64,000 nucleotides of DNA from contig CAWDLE010000037.1 of NCBI GenBank assembly GCA_963803085.1, positions 62,001-126,000 of the forward strand. The letters run 5' to 3'. A program made the translations under genes and the position numbers. Origin of the DNA: JACVRW01 sp963803085 (GTDB lineage: Bacteria; Actinomycetota; Thermoleophilia; Solirubrobacterales; Thermoleophilaceae). Each line of letters starts with the position of its first letter. Positions within the stretch are counted from its first letter, which is position 1. Below the pieces are notes generated by a model. It made no database searches and had not been told where the DNA came from. It worked only from the letters and a program-made list of their open reading frames with translations. Positions 8,154 through 16,598 of the stretch are shown piece after piece.

Positions 8154-8843
8154 ATGTCAGTGAGCGAGGAGCCGAAGCCGGAGGAGCTTGTCGCCGAGGC
8201 GGAGGGCGACAGCCTGGGCGAGGCGAAGTGGGCCGCAATGAAGACGCTCGAGTCCCGCTTTCCCGGGCTGACGGCCGATTGCGTCAGCTTCGATGTGGAG
8301 GACGACTCCGGTCCGGACCAGCCCGCGCGCGTGCGCGCGAAGGTGGACGCCGAGGCCTGGCGCGCGGTGGCCGAGGAGATTCCGGAGGAGCCGGCCGAGC
8401 GGGTGCGTGCGATCGTGGGCCGCGTGGTCCACGCGCTGGGCCTGCGTGCAACCGTCGACATCGACGAGAGCGGGGACCAGATCCGCGCCACCGTGAACGG
8501 CGAGGACCTCGGACTGCTGATCGGGAAGCACGGCTCGACGATCGACGCCATCCAGCACCTGGTGTTCCGCGCTGCCTTCCGCGGCTCCGAGGACCGCAAG
8601 CAGGTCATCGTGGACGCCGCGGGCTACCGCGAGCGTCGCGAGGCGGCGCTGCACCGCATGGCCGACCGCGCGGCGGCGGAGGCGCTGCAGTACGACCGCC
8701 CGGTCGAGCTCGAGCCGATGCGCGCGATGGAGCGGAAGGTTGTGCACACGTACCTGAGCGAGCGCGGCGACATCGAGACGCACAGCGAGGGCGACGAGCC
8801 CGACCGGCGGCTGGTCGTGAGCCCCGTTGAGCGTTTCTCGTGA
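8154..8843 (+). CDS. jag: Jag/KhpB-type RNA-binding protein (KH + R3H)
   Basis: A 229-residue Jag (SpoIIIJ-associated, KhpB) protein. An N-terminal acidic segment of about 70 residues is followed by a KH domain with GLLIGKHGSTIDAIQHL and a C-terminal R3H domain (YRERREAALHRMAD, then ERKVVHTYLSE). In other bacteria KhpB pairs with KhpA and binds many small RNAs and mRNAs. The ATG lies 14 bases after yidC. The stop codon sits inside a parS-like palindrome and overlaps the candidate GTG start of rsmG. Confidence 0.92.
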   Translation: MSVSEEPKPEELVAEAEGDSLGEAKWAAMKTLESRFPGLTADCVSFDVEDDSGPDQPARVRAKVDAEAWRAVAEEIPEEPAERVRAIVGRVVHALGLRATVDIDESGDQIRATVNGEDLGLLIGKHGSTIDAIQHLVFRAAFRGSEDRKQVIVDAAGYRERREAALHRMADRAAAEALQYDRPVELEPMRAMERKVVHTYLSERGDIETHSEGDEPDRRLVVSPVERFS

Positions 8844-8847
8844 AACG
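8832..8847. promoter_or_regulatory. parS-like site at the jag-rsmG junction
   Basis: CGTTTCTCGTGAAACG matches the parS consensus TGTTTCACGTGAAACA at 13 of 16 positions, with the same outer C/G change as the site in dnaN. It lies about 1.7 kb from parB. A 12-base palindrome GCGCTTAAGCGC follows eight bases later. Binding by ParB is inferred from sequence and proximity. Confidence 0.6.
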
Positions 8848-9555
8848 CCGCAGCGCGCTTAAGCGCTCGCTACCGCCTATGGTCGGAGGCGGCCGCGGGC
8901 CAGATCGAGCGCATCCTCGAGGCCCTGGCGGCAGAGCCGGACCCGCATACGAGCGTGAGCGACCCTCAAGCGGCGCTGGAGGTTCATGTGGCCGACAGCC
9001 TCAGCGGGTTGGAGGTTGCCGCAGCTGGTCCGGGCGCGCCGGATCGCGGATATAGGCGCAGGTGCAGGCTTTCCTGGTCTGGCGCTTGCCGTGGCTTTGC
9101 CTCAAGCGCAGGTTGACCTCGTGGAGTCGGCAGGACGCAAGACGGCGGTGGTGGACAGGTTGATCCAGGCGGGCGAGGTGTCCAACGCGCGCTCCATAAC
9201 CACGCGCGCGGAGGAGCTGGGGGGCGTTCCCGCAGCGGTCGGTGGTGGCCGGGACGCTTACGACGCAGTGACGGCGCGGGCGGTGGGGCCGCTTGCGCTA
9301 TTGGTCGAGTACGCGGCTCCGTTGCTGCGCGAGGGTGGGGTGCTGGTGGCGTGGAAGGGAGCGCGCGATGCTGCGGAGGAGGCTGCCGGCGCCGCTGCGG
9401 CGGGTGAGGTCGGGATGGCGGTGGATGAGGTGCTGCCGGTCAAGCCGTATCCGTCATCCGAGAACCGCCATCTGCATGTGATGCGCAAGATTTCGCCCAC
9501 GCCGGACGGGTTTCCGCGGCGGGCGGGGATGGCGCGCAAGCGGCCGCTGGGGTGA
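8840..9555 (+). CDS. rsmG: 16S rRNA (guanine-527-N7)-methyltransferase RsmG, reading frame broken
   Basis: RsmG methylates G527 of 16S rRNA. The SAM-binding half reads well from about 8986 in one frame, with RIADIGAGAGFPGLALAVALP and the later SENRHLHVMRK. The N-terminal half (QIERILEALAAEPDPHTSV, then HVADSLSGLE) is in a different frame. The switch maps to GGAGG at 9011-9015, where one G less would join SGLE to LPQLVRARR. No start codon lies in the N-terminal frame after the jag stop. The nearest one, GTG at 8840, is in a third frame, so a second indel may exist. Either the gene is dead or the sequence has errors. The translated 5' limit is uncertain. Confidence 0.8.
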
Positions 9556-9601
9556 GGGGCGGGCCGGTCTGCACTTCGGTGCGCCTCGGGCTTCACTGGG
9601 A

Positions 9602-9684
9602 CCTATCGCGCTTCACCGCGTATATCGCGGTTAACTGCGATAACCCCCGCCCAGGCCGGCCCTTCACCCCTTCACCGCAAGCGG
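9602..9684 (+). repeat. Two-part interspersed repeat, copy A
   Basis: The first part begins CCTATCGCG, then TTCACCGCGTA, and ends CGCGG. It matches the copy at 46728 at 25 of 29 positions. The second part, CCCCTTCACCGCAAGCGG, starts 65 bases later and matches the other copy at 17 of 18. The first part can fold (CCGCG..CGCGG), and TATCGCGGTTA follows it. It fills the rsmG-parA gap. Confidence 0.55.
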
Positions 9685-9805
9685 ACCGCGCGTCGTCCTG
9701 CGCGCCGGCGTGAGCGGTGCGCCACGGCGCTCACGCGCACGCAGGAACCACCCGTTCGCCCCCGAACGCCTTTCCGACCGGACCGGACCGTACTTTCAGG
9801 CCTCG

Positions 9806-10564
9806 ATGGGCACCGTTCTCGCAGTCGCAAATCAGAAGGGCGGGGTGGGCAAGACCACCACCGCCGTCAATCTCGGCGCCAGCATTGCGGACGCCGGCTA
9901 CCCCACGCTCCTGGTCGATCTCGACCCGCAGTGCAACGCTACGGTTGCGCTTGGGCTCCCGAAGGACGGCGGGCCCAGCGTCTACGACTGTCTCAGCGGG
10001 GATCTCAACCTCACCGCGGCGGCGCTCCCGAGCGGCATCGACGGGCTCGACGTCGTGCCCTCCACGCCCGATCTCGCCGGCGCCAACGTCGAGCTGCCCC
10101 GGATCGCCGGCTCGGAGACGATCCTGCGCGACCGCCTCGGCAGCGTGCGCGACCGGTACCTGTTCACGCTGCTCGACTGCCCGCCCTCGCTCGGGCCGCT
10201 CACGGTGAACGCCCTGGTCGCGGCCGACCGCGTGATCGTCCCGGTCCAGACCGAGTACTTCGCGCTCGAGGGTCTCGCGCAGCTGCTCGACACGCTCTCG
10301 CTGATCCAGCGCGAGCTGAACCCGCGGCTCACGGTCCTCGGGATGATCCTGACGATGCACGACGGGCGCACGCGGCTCGCGCGCGACGTTGAGCGTGAGG
10401 TTCGTGAGCACTTCCCGTCCCTCGTGTTCGACACGGTGGTTCCGCGCAACGTCCGTCTCGGCGAGGCGCCGAGCTTCGGGCTGCCGGTTCTGCGGCACGC
10501 GCCCCACAGCGCCGGGAGCGCGGCCTACCTGAAGCTGGCCAAGGAGGTCGCAGCTCGTGGCTGA
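9806..10564 (+). CDS. parA: Chromosome partitioning ATPase ParA (Soj)
   Basis: A ParA/Soj Walker-type ATPase that moves ParB-parS complexes over the nucleoid. I used the ATG giving MGTVLAVANQKGGVGKTT. The frame extends 32 codons upstream, but that part is arginine-rich and not conserved in ParA proteins. The deviant Walker A KGGVGKTT is at residues 11-18, DLDPQCNATVALG follows, and DCPPSLGPLTVNAL carries the A' motif. At 252 residues it is the length of chromosomal ParA. TACTTT nine bases before the ATG could be a -10 for a leaderless mRNA. It overlaps parB by eight bases. Confidence 0.95.
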   Translation: MGTVLAVANQKGGVGKTTTAVNLGASIADAGYPTLLVDLDPQCNATVALGLPKDGGPSVYDCLSGDLNLTAAALPSGIDGLDVVPSTPDLAGANVELPRIAGSETILRDRLGSVRDRYLFTLLDCPPSLGPLTVNALVAADRVIVPVQTEYFALEGLAQLLDTLSLIQRELNPRLTVLGMILTMHDGRTRLARDVEREVREHFPSLVFDTVVPRNVRLGEAPSFGLPVLRHAPHSAGSAAYLKLAKEVAARG

Positions 10565-11444
10565 GGCGCAGCAGCGTGGAATGGGCCGGGGGCTCGCGGC
10601 GATCCTGCCGCGCAGCGGGAAGGTTGAGGATGGCCTGCGCGAGATCCCGCCGGATCTGATCCAGCCGAACGCGCGCCAGCCGCGCAGGACGTTCGACCAG
10701 GCTCGGCTCGCCGAGCTGGCGGAGTCGATCAGGACGCGCGGGGTGCTCCAGCCGATCGTGGTGCGGCCACTCGCCGGCGGGGCATTCGAGCTGATCGCTG
10801 GAGAGCGCCGGCTGCGGGCGGCGCAGATGGTGGAGCTCGCGACGATCCCCGCGCTCGTACGCGACACCGACGACTGGGAGCGCCTCGACCTCGCGCTCGC
10901 AGAGAACATGGCGCGCGTGGATCTCAACCCGGTCGAGGAGGCGCGGGCGTGCGCGATGCTCGTGGACGACCTCGGGTTGACGAAGCAGGAGGTCGGGCGC
11001 CGGGTCGGCCGCAGCCGCGTGGCGATCTCGAACCTGGTGCGGCTCTTGGAGCTCCCCGAGGAGGCCCTCGAGCTGATCGAGAGCGAGCACCTCACAGAGG
11101 GCCACGGCCGCGCGATCCTGCTCTGCAAGGACCACGCCATCCGTCGCCGGCTCGCGCTCGACGCGCGCGACAACGGCTGGTCGGTCCGCGAGACGGAGCG
11201 TCACGCGCGCGAAGCTGAGGGTCAGCCTGAACCTGAGCGGAAGCGATTCACCCGCGAGGTCCACCCGGATCTGGCCGAGGCGCTTGCCGCAGCCGAGGAC
11301 ACCCTTGCGACGGCATTCGGCCGGCCCGTCAGGGTCCGGCCTCGTGGCGACGGCTGCCGCGTGGAGGTCGACTTCGACAGCCCCGGCGAGGCCGTCGAAC
11401 TCGCCGAGCGGATCCTCTCGCGGGCACATCTGCGCGCCGTCTGA
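10557..11444 (+). CDS. parB: Chromosome partitioning protein ParB (Spo0J)
   Basis: ParB is a CTP-dependent clamp that loads at parS and spreads. The 295-residue protein begins RGMGRGLAAILP, which resembles the ParA-stimulating N-terminal peptide. It has GERRLRAAQ (82-90) and ENMARVDLNPVEEA for nucleotide binding, and a helix-turn-helix LTKQEVGRRVGRSRVAISN for parS. The C-terminal 60 residues form the expected dimerisation region. Start overlaps parA, so the pair is co-translated. Two parS-like sites lie within 6 kb upstream. Confidence 0.95.
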   Translation: MAEAQQRGMGRGLAAILPRSGKVEDGLREIPPDLIQPNARQPRRTFDQARLAELAESIRTRGVLQPIVVRPLAGGAFELIAGERRLRAAQMVELATIPALVRDTDDWERLDLALAENMARVDLNPVEEARACAMLVDDLGLTKQEVGRRVGRSRVAISNLVRLLELPEEALELIESEHLTEGHGRAILLCKDHAIRRRLALDARDNGWSVRETERHAREAEGQPEPERKRFTREVHPDLAEALAAAEDTLATAFGRPVRVRPRGDGCRVEVDFDSPGEAVELAERILSRAHLRAV

Positions 11445-11474
11445 GGCGCCCCCGGGGCGCACACCGAGCGCCGC

Positions 11475-11480
11475 TACAAT
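11475..11480 (+). promoter_or_regulatory. Possible -10 element of tRNA-Ile
   Basis: TACAAT lies 10 bases before the tRNA 5' end, so transcription would begin only a few bases ahead of the mature RNA. There is no clear -35. The tRNA-Lys gene has TAAGAT at nearly the same distance. Confidence 0.45.
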
Positions 11481-11490
11481 CGCTCGTCGC

Positions 11491-11564
11491 GGGCGATTAG
11501 CTCAGCCGGTTAGAGCGCGTCTCTGATAAGGACGAGGTCCCTGGTTCGAGTCCAGGATCGCCCA
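11491..11564 (+). tRNA. tRNA-Ile (GAT)
   Basis: A 74-base cloverleaf. Acceptor arm GGGCGAT pairs with ATCGCCC and the discriminator is A. The anticodon loop CTGATAA gives anticodon GAT, and the T arm contains GGTTCGAGTCC. The CCA end is not encoded. It stands alone, not within an rRNA operon. Confidence 0.97.
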
Positions 11565-11592
11565 CTAGGATTGCCGTAACAGGCGAGTGCCG

Positions 11593-11630
11593 AGAGCCCC
11601 CGGACATTGGGGGCTCTTGTCGTTTTCGAA
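11593..11630 (+). terminator. Rho-independent terminator after tRNA-Ile
   Basis: AGAGCCCCC pairs perfectly with GGGGGCTCT across a seven-base loop, followed by TGTCGTTTT. It ends the tRNA transcript about 30 bases after the mature 3' end. Confidence 0.85.
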
Positions 11631-11658
11631 CCGCGGCGTCGCAGCTTCCCCCCGGCTC

Positions 11659-11664
11659 TAGACT
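11659..11664 (+). promoter_or_regulatory. Leaderless-type -10 element TAGACT of the bfn gene
   Basis: TAGACT lies exactly 10 bases before the ATG of the following gene. The same hexamer and spacing occur at hemB and purA. No -35 match is visible. With this spacing the mRNA would start at or very near the ATG. Confidence 0.55.
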
Positions 11665-11674
11665 GTCCTAACCG

Positions 11675-12190
11675 ATGCAGGAGATGGTGATTTACGGCGT
11701 CAGCTTCGACATGGTCGGCAAGCAGCCGATCGTGCTTCTGAAGACCCGCGACGGCAACAAGTTCCTCCCGATCTGGATCGGCCACCCAGAGGCGGCGGCC
11801 ATCCTGATGAAGCTCCAGGGAGCGAACACGCCGCGCCCGATGACGCACGACCTGATCAGCGAGATGCTGACCGAGCTCGAGGTCAACTGCACCCGCGTCG
11901 CGGTGACCGAGTTGCGCGAGAACACCTTCTACGCCGAGGTCACCCTCCAGCTGAACGGCCGCGAGATCCCGATCGACTCGCGCCCTTCGGACGCCCTTGC
12001 ACTCGCGGTGCGCACCGGCGCGCCGATCTTTGCCGCCGAGGATGTGATCTCCGAGTCCGCCATCGAGTTCGAGCACGAGGTGGAGGACACGGAGGAGGTC
12101 GTCGAGAAGTTCAAGGACTTCCTCGACAACGTCACGCCTGAGGACTTCGCCGCCGGCGAGGACGGCGAAGAAGAAGAAGAACCTCAGTAA
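11675..12190 (+). CDS. Bifunctional nuclease family protein (DUF151)
   Basis: A 171-residue DUF151 / bifunctional nuclease domain protein; family members have been reported with DNase and RNase activity. The conserved core is visible as LPIWIGHPEAAAILMKLQG, RPMTHDLISEML and DSRPSDALALAVRTGAPIF. The last 45 residues are strongly acidic, ending in a Glu run. The ATG has no good ribosome-binding site but has TAGACT 10 bases upstream, which suggests a leaderless message. It converges with ddl and overlaps its end by seven bases. Substrate here is unknown. Confidence 0.85.
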   Translation: MQEMVIYGVSFDMVGKQPIVLLKTRDGNKFLPIWIGHPEAAAILMKLQGANTPRPMTHDLISEMLTELEVNCTRVAVTELRENTFYAEVTLQLNGREIPIDSRPSDALALAVRTGAPIFAAEDVISESAIEFEHEVEDTEEVVEKFKDFLDNVTPEDFAAGEDGEEEEEPQ

Positions 12191-13125
12191 GCGCCGGCTC
12201 GAGCTGCCGCCAGGTCCACGATTCGACCGACGAGCTCGTCGAAGCTGATCCCGGCGGCCTCGGCAGCCTGAGGCAGCAGGCTCGTCTCGGTGAGCCCGGG
12301 GATCAGGTTCACCTCGAGCACCGTGAGCTCCCCGTCGCGATCCAGCATCAGGTCGACGCGGGCGAAGGCCTCGCAACCGAGCAGGTTGTAGGTGCGGAGG
12401 GCGAGGTCATGAGCTCGCGCTGTGATGTCGGCCGGGAGGTCGGCGGGGCAGATGAAGTCCGTGCGACCGATCTCGTAGCGCGCCTCGAAGTCGTAGAACT
12501 CCTCGTCGCGCGGCACCGCCTCCACCACCGGCAACGCGTCTCCGTCGAGGATCGACACGGCGAGGTCGCGGCCGTCGACGTAGCGCTCGAGCAGCACACG
12601 CGAGTCGTACGAGAAGGCGGACACGAGCGCGGCCGGAACGTCCGCGGCGTTGCGCGCGAACTTGATCCCGAGCGCCGAGCCCCCGCTCGACGGCTTCACC
12701 ACGATCGGGAAGTCGAGCCGCGCCTCGATCGCCGGCAGGGCGTCGGCGGCGCCAAGCTCGCGGAATGCCGTCTCGCTGAACGCAAAGAAGTCAGGGGTCG
12801 GGATTCCCGCCTCGACCATCAGGTGCTTGGCGAGCACCTTGTCCGTCGCTCGAATGCACGCGAGCACGCGCGAGCCCGTGTAGGGGATGTCGAGGATCTC
12901 GAGCAGCTCCTGCACCGTGCCGTCCTCCCCGTCTCGGCCGTGCATCGCGATGAACGCGACGTCGGGTGCGGCGTCGCGAAGCCGCTGGATCAGGTCGGCG
13001 TCCACGTCGATCGAGATCACCTCGTGACCGAGCCGCGCGAGCGCGTCCTCGCTGCGCGCGCCGGAGCGAAGCGACACCTGGCGCTCGAGCGAGCGCCCAC
13101 CTTTGAGGACCGCAACGCGGCTCAC
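12184..13125 (-). CDS. ddl: D-alanine--D-alanine ligase
   Basis: ATP-grasp ligase that joins two D-alanines for peptidoglycan precursors in the cytoplasm. The 313-residue protein starts MSRVAVLKGGRSLERQVSLRSG, the Ddl N-terminal loop. It has AMHGRDGEDGTVQELLEI, PYTGS, the ATP-grasp FPIVVKPSSGGSALGI and the metal-binding LEVNLIPGLTETS. In the last motif the usual NT(M)PG is NLIPG, a small change. Its GTG start overlaps the stop of the upstream aminotransferase by four bases. Confidence 0.92.
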   Translation of the reverse strand: MSRVAVLKGGRSLERQVSLRSGARSEDALARLGHEVISIDVDADLIQRLRDAAPDVAFIAMHGRDGEDGTVQELLEILDIPYTGSRVLACIRATDKVLAKHLMVEAGIPTPDFFAFSETAFRELGAADALPAIEARLDFPIVVKPSSGGSALGIKFARNAADVPAALVSAFSYDSRVLLERYVDGRDLAVSILDGDALPVVEAVPRDEEFYDFEARYEIGRTDFICPADLPADITARAHDLALRTYNLLGCEAFARVDLMLDRDGELTVLEVNLIPGLTETSLLPQAAEAAGISFDELVGRIVDLAAARAGAY

Positions 13126-14465
13126 GAGCCCTTCGCCCTCCGCTCGCGCTCGGCGCGCTCAGGCAGGCGCAGCACGTTGCTGTCGGGGGCTGCCGGCTCC
13201 TCGGCTCGCACCGCGGGCCGCTCTCCCGTGAGCGTGCCGTACAGGTCCACCTGCTCGGTGACCACCTCACCTATCCGGCGGATGCCCTCGCGGATCGCGT
13301 CCTCGTTCGAGCCCGAGAAGTTGAGCCGCATCGCGTTGCGGCCGCGGCCGTCGAGGAAGGCCGCCTCGCCCGGAACGAACGCCACGTTGTCGCGCAGCGC
13401 GCGAGCGAGCAGGTCGGTGGTGTCGATGAAGTCCGGAAGCGTGACCCAGATGAACAGCCCACCGGCGGGGCGCGTCCACTCGGCCTGGCGAGGGAAGTGC
13501 TCGGCGAGAGCGTCGAGCATCGTGTCCCGTCGGGCACGGTAGATCTCCGTGAGCGACTCCACGTAGTCGCGCCAGCGGCTCTCCTCGAAGTAGGCCTGGA
13601 CCATCAGCTGCGAGAGCGTCGAGGTGCAGAGATCGGCCGCCTGCTTGCCGAGGTTGATCTTCTCGAGCACCGGCGGCGGCGCGACCACCCAGCCGAGCCG
13701 GATGCCCGGCGACAGGATCTTCGAGAAGGTGCCGAGGTACATCACGTAGACGCCGCCGTCGAGTGAGAGCAGCGGCGTGGGCGCGTCGCCCTCGTAGCGC
13801 AGCAGGCCGTACGGGTTGTCCTCGAGCACGAGCAGCTCCCGCTCGCGAGCCAGCTCCACGAGTCGCTGCCGCCGTGCCTGCGACATCGTCACGCCGGCCG
13901 GGTTCTGGAAGCTTGGCACGGTGTAGATGAACTTCGGCCGCCGCCCGTCGCGCTCCAACCCGTCGAGCGTCTCCTCGAGCAGGTCGATGCGCATGCCGTC
14001 GGAGTCCACGTCCACCTGCACCACATCCGCCTCGTAGGACGAGAAGACGGGCACCGCGCCGGGGTAGGTGGGCGCCTCGGCGATCACCACGTCGCCCGGG
14101 TCGATCAGCGTCTTCGTGACGAGGTCGATCACCTGCTGGCCACCCGTCGTGACGATCAGGTCCTCGTGGTCCACGCGCATGCCCTCGGCGGCCATCACCT
14201 CCGCGATGCAGGCCCTCGTCTCGTCGAGTCCCTCGGTGGGCCCGTACTGGAGCGCCTTCGCGCACGACTCGGCGGCGATTCGCTGAGCCACCGCGGCGAA
14301 CGTGTCTGGCGGAAACGTGCTCGTGTCGGGAAGCCCGCCGGCGAGCGAGATGACCTCGGGGCGGGCGGTCACGGCCATCAGGTCCCGCATGGCCGAGGAC
14401 TTCATGACCTTGGTCCGCGACGCGAACAGGGCGGCGTAGCGTTCGATGTCCCGGGAGGTGCTCAC
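13122..14465 (-). CDS. PLP-dependent aminotransferase, class I/II (2-aminoadipate/MocR-like fold)
   Basis: A 447-residue fold-type I aminotransferase. I chose the GTG start giving MSTSRDIERYAALF; upstream codons are arginine-rich and enter the divergent promoter region. Motifs include LAGGLPDTSTFP, the glycine-rich TTGGQQVIDLV, PTYPGA, EDNPYG and the PLP lysine in YLGTFSKILSPGIRLGW (K249). This set is typical of the LysN / 2-aminoadipate or aromatic aminotransferase group without a GntR domain. The amino acid used cannot be told from sequence. Its stop overlaps ddl, so the two are co-transcribed. A role in supplying or recycling amino acids for the wall is only a guess. Confidence 0.85.
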   Translation of the reverse strand: MSTSRDIERYAALFASRTKVMKSSAMRDLMAVTARPEVISLAGGLPDTSTFPPDTFAAVAQRIAAESCAKALQYGPTEGLDETRACIAEVMAAEGMRVDHEDLIVTTGGQQVIDLVTKTLIDPGDVVIAEAPTYPGAVPVFSSYEADVVQVDVDSDGMRIDLLEETLDGLERDGRRPKFIYTVPSFQNPAGVTMSQARRQRLVELARERELLVLEDNPYGLLRYEGDAPTPLLSLDGGVYVMYLGTFSKILSPGIRLGWVVAPPPVLEKINLGKQAADLCTSTLSQLMVQAYFEESRWRDYVESLTEIYRARRDTMLDALAEHFPRQAEWTRPAGGLFIWVTLPDFIDTTDLLARALRDNVAFVPGEAAFLDGRGRNAMRLNFSGSNEDAIREGIRRIGEVVTEQVDLYGTLTGERPAVRAEEPAAPDSNVLRLPERAERERRAKGS

Positions 14466-14526
14466 GCTCGACGCGGGCACGGGGGTAACCTCACGACGCG
14501 CAGGGTACCGACCCTTTCGTACGCCC

Positions 14527-15138
14527 ATGAGCCTCTTCCTAGACATCGGCACAGGAGCCGGCCTCGCCTCCGCCACCGGCGTGCGGCCCTACCTGCCGCC
14601 GCTCCTGGCGGGCGGCCTCGCCCGGGGCGACATCGGGATCGACTTCGACGGGACCGACCTCTGGTGGCTCGAGTCCCCGGCGTTCCTCGCCACGGTGCTC
14701 GCGCTGGCCGTCATCGGCTTCATCGTCGAACGTTCGGAGGCGAACCGCGCCTCTCCGGACATAGGAGCACGTGCGGCCCGAGGCGCGGCCGAGATCTTCG
14801 CGGGCGTAATCGGCCTGGTGCTCGGCGCGCTGCTGTTCGCCGGCGCACTCGTCGACAACGGCGGGGACGCGTGGATCGGGCTCGTCTTCGGACCCCTCTG
14901 CGCCGCACTCGGCTGGCTCGCGGTCGGTGGCCTCGTGGAACGAGTGCGAGCGCGGCTCCCCGCCGACCAGGCCGCACTGGTCACGGCGTATGCGGATGGG
15001 GCCGCGCTGATCCTGGCCGCAATCGCGATCTTCGTCCCGCCGCTCGCGTACCTGGCCATCCCGGGCTTCGTGGTGCTGCTGCTCGGCGGCCGGCGCCGTG
15101 AGGGGGAGAAGTACGCGGGCTTGAGGATCCTTCGGTAG
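14527..15138 (+). CDS. DUF4126 family membrane protein
   Basis: A 203-residue polytopic membrane protein beginning MSLFLDIGTGAGLASATGVRPYLPPLLAG, which matches the DUF4126 family start. About five hydrophobic segments follow, the last near AAIAIFVPPLAYLAIPGFVVLLLGG, and the C-terminus is basic. Function of the family is unknown. It is divergent from the aminotransferase, with about 60 bases between starts. It ends one base into the next gene, so it is probably co-transcribed with the phosphodiesterase. Confidence 0.75.
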   Translation: MSLFLDIGTGAGLASATGVRPYLPPLLAGGLARGDIGIDFDGTDLWWLESPAFLATVLALAVIGFIVERSEANRASPDIGARAARGAAEIFAGVIGLVLGALLFAGALVDNGGDAWIGLVFGPLCAALGWLAVGGLVERVRARLPADQAALVTAYADGAALILAAIAIFVPPLAYLAIPGFVVLLLGGRRREGEKYAGLRILR

Positions 15139-16598
15139 TGCGGCGAAAGAAGCTCGTCCTCGCGGTCATAGACTCGCTGAAGCCGGACATGCTCGACCAG
15201 GCGGTCGCCGAGGGCCAGGCGCCGGCGCTCGCGGCGCTGCTCGACTGTGGCACCTACGTGCGCGACTGCATCTCGACGTTCCCCTCGGTCACGCCGGTGG
15301 CCTCCGCCGCGATCGCGACCGGCCGCGGGCCGGGCGAGCATCACATCCCCTCGATGAACTGGTTCCACCGCGGCGAGGAGCGCTACGTCGAATACGGCTC
15401 GTCGCTTGCTGCCACCCGCGCCTTCGGGATCGTGCGCTCGCTCTACGACACGGTCTACAACATGAACCTCGCGCACCTGAGCCGCGCGCACAAGACGGTG
15501 TTCGAGCACCTCGACGACGCCGGTTTCCGCACGGCCTGCACCACCTACCTGATCTACCGTGGTCGCACGCGCCATGACCCCTCGGGTGGCAGCGTCTACC
15601 GGCGGATTGCCGAGGCGGCCCAGTTCCGCCATTCGGTCTATGGAGCGCGTGAGCTCTTCTACGCGGACCTGTTCGACTCGCGCAACACCGGCTGCACCTC
15701 CGCCCTCGGCATGCCGGGCCAGCGCGACCGCCACACCGCATGCGTGGGCGCCTACCTGGTGGAGCACGACCTCTTCGACTTCCTGCTCTTCTCGCTGCCG
15801 GACAACGACACCTACTCGCACAAGGTCGGTCCCGACGGGCAGGTGCGCTCGATCGCGGAGGCGGATCGCGCGCTCGAGCGGATCATGCATGTGGCCGGCG
15901 GCGTGGAGGCATTCCTCGAGGAGCACGCCGTGATCGTGATGTCGGACCACTCGCAGACGACGGTCGAGCAGGCGATCAACCTTTCCGTGGTGTTCGAGGA
16001 CGCGCGCGTGCTCATGCCCAGCGACGTGGCGCCAACCGAGGCGGAGCTAGCCGCCTGCCCGTCCGCGCGCTCGGCGATGGTCTACGCCCTCGACGATGCG
16101 CGCCGCGAGCAGCTCGTTCGCCGGGCGGTTGACACGCTGACCGAGGTGGATGGCGTGGATCTCGTCATCACGGGCGAGGACGGCGAGGCGATCGTGCGCT
16201 CTGGGCGCGGGGAGCTGCGCTTCAGCCCCGGCGGCGAGCTCACGGACGCGCGCGGCCGGCGCTGGAGCCTGAGGGGCGAGGAGGCTGCGCTGGAGCTGAG
16301 CACGGGTACGGGCGAGGTTGACAGCGACACGTACCCGGATGCCCTCGGTCGGCTCTGGTCGGCGCTCGCGTGCCCGCACTCGGGCGACGTGCTCGTGTCC
16401 GCGGAGCTCGGCTTCGAGTTTGTCGACTGGGGCGGAGCGGATCACGTGGGCGGCGGCAGCCACGGTTCCCTTCATCGGGATGACTCGGAGGGAGTCCTGC
16501 TGCTCTGCGGGCTCGACGCACCGGAGCGGGAGCACTGGTCCCTTGGCGACGTGACGCCGCTGGTGCTCGAACACTTCGGTGTACCGTTGGCCGCGTGA
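15138..16598 (+). CDS. Alkaline phosphatase family / type I phosphodiesterase
   Basis: A 486-residue member of the type I phosphodiesterase / nucleotide pyrophosphatase branch of the alkaline phosphatase superfamily. Metal-site features are ID(S) near residue 11, the nucleophile in TFPSVTPVASAA (T52), LPDNDTYSHK, MSDHSQTT and GGGSHGSLHRDD. No signal peptide is visible, so it may act in the cytoplasm. The GTG start overlaps the previous stop and the 3' end overlaps gtrA by four bases. The substrate is unknown; phosphodiesters of the neighbouring glycan pathway are one possibility. Confidence 0.82.
   Translation: MRRKKLVLAVIDSLKPDMLDQAVAEGQAPALAALLDCGTYVRDCISTFPSVTPVASAAIATGRGPGEHHIPSMNWFHRGEERYVEYGSSLAATRAFGIVRSLYDTVYNMNLAHLSRAHKTVFEHLDDAGFRTACTTYLIYRGRTRHDPSGGSVYRRIAEAAQFRHSVYGARELFYADLFDSRNTGCTSALGMPGQRDRHTACVGAYLVEHDLFDFLLFSLPDNDTYSHKVGPDGQVRSIAEADRALERIMHVAGGVEAFLEEHAVIVMSDHSQTTVEQAINLSVVFEDARVLMPSDVAPTEAELAACPSARSAMVYALDDARREQLVRRAVDTLTEVDGVDLVITGEDGEAIVRSGRGELRFSPGGELTDARGRRWSLRGEEAALELSTGTGEVDSDTYPDALGRLWSALACPHSGDVLVSAELGFEFVDWGGADHVGGGSHGSLHRDDSEGVLLLCGLDAPEREHWSLGDVTPLVLEHFGVPLAA

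Noticed and set aside
8855..8866. Perfect palindrome GCGCTTAAGCGC just after the parS-like site
   Set aside because: A 12-base palindrome is easily found by chance in such GC-rich DNA and no second copy was noticed, so it is not listed as a site.
9731..11173. A 480-codon minus-strand frame opposite parA and parB
   Set aside because: Serine/arginine-rich shadow of parAB; no domain or ribosome-binding site.
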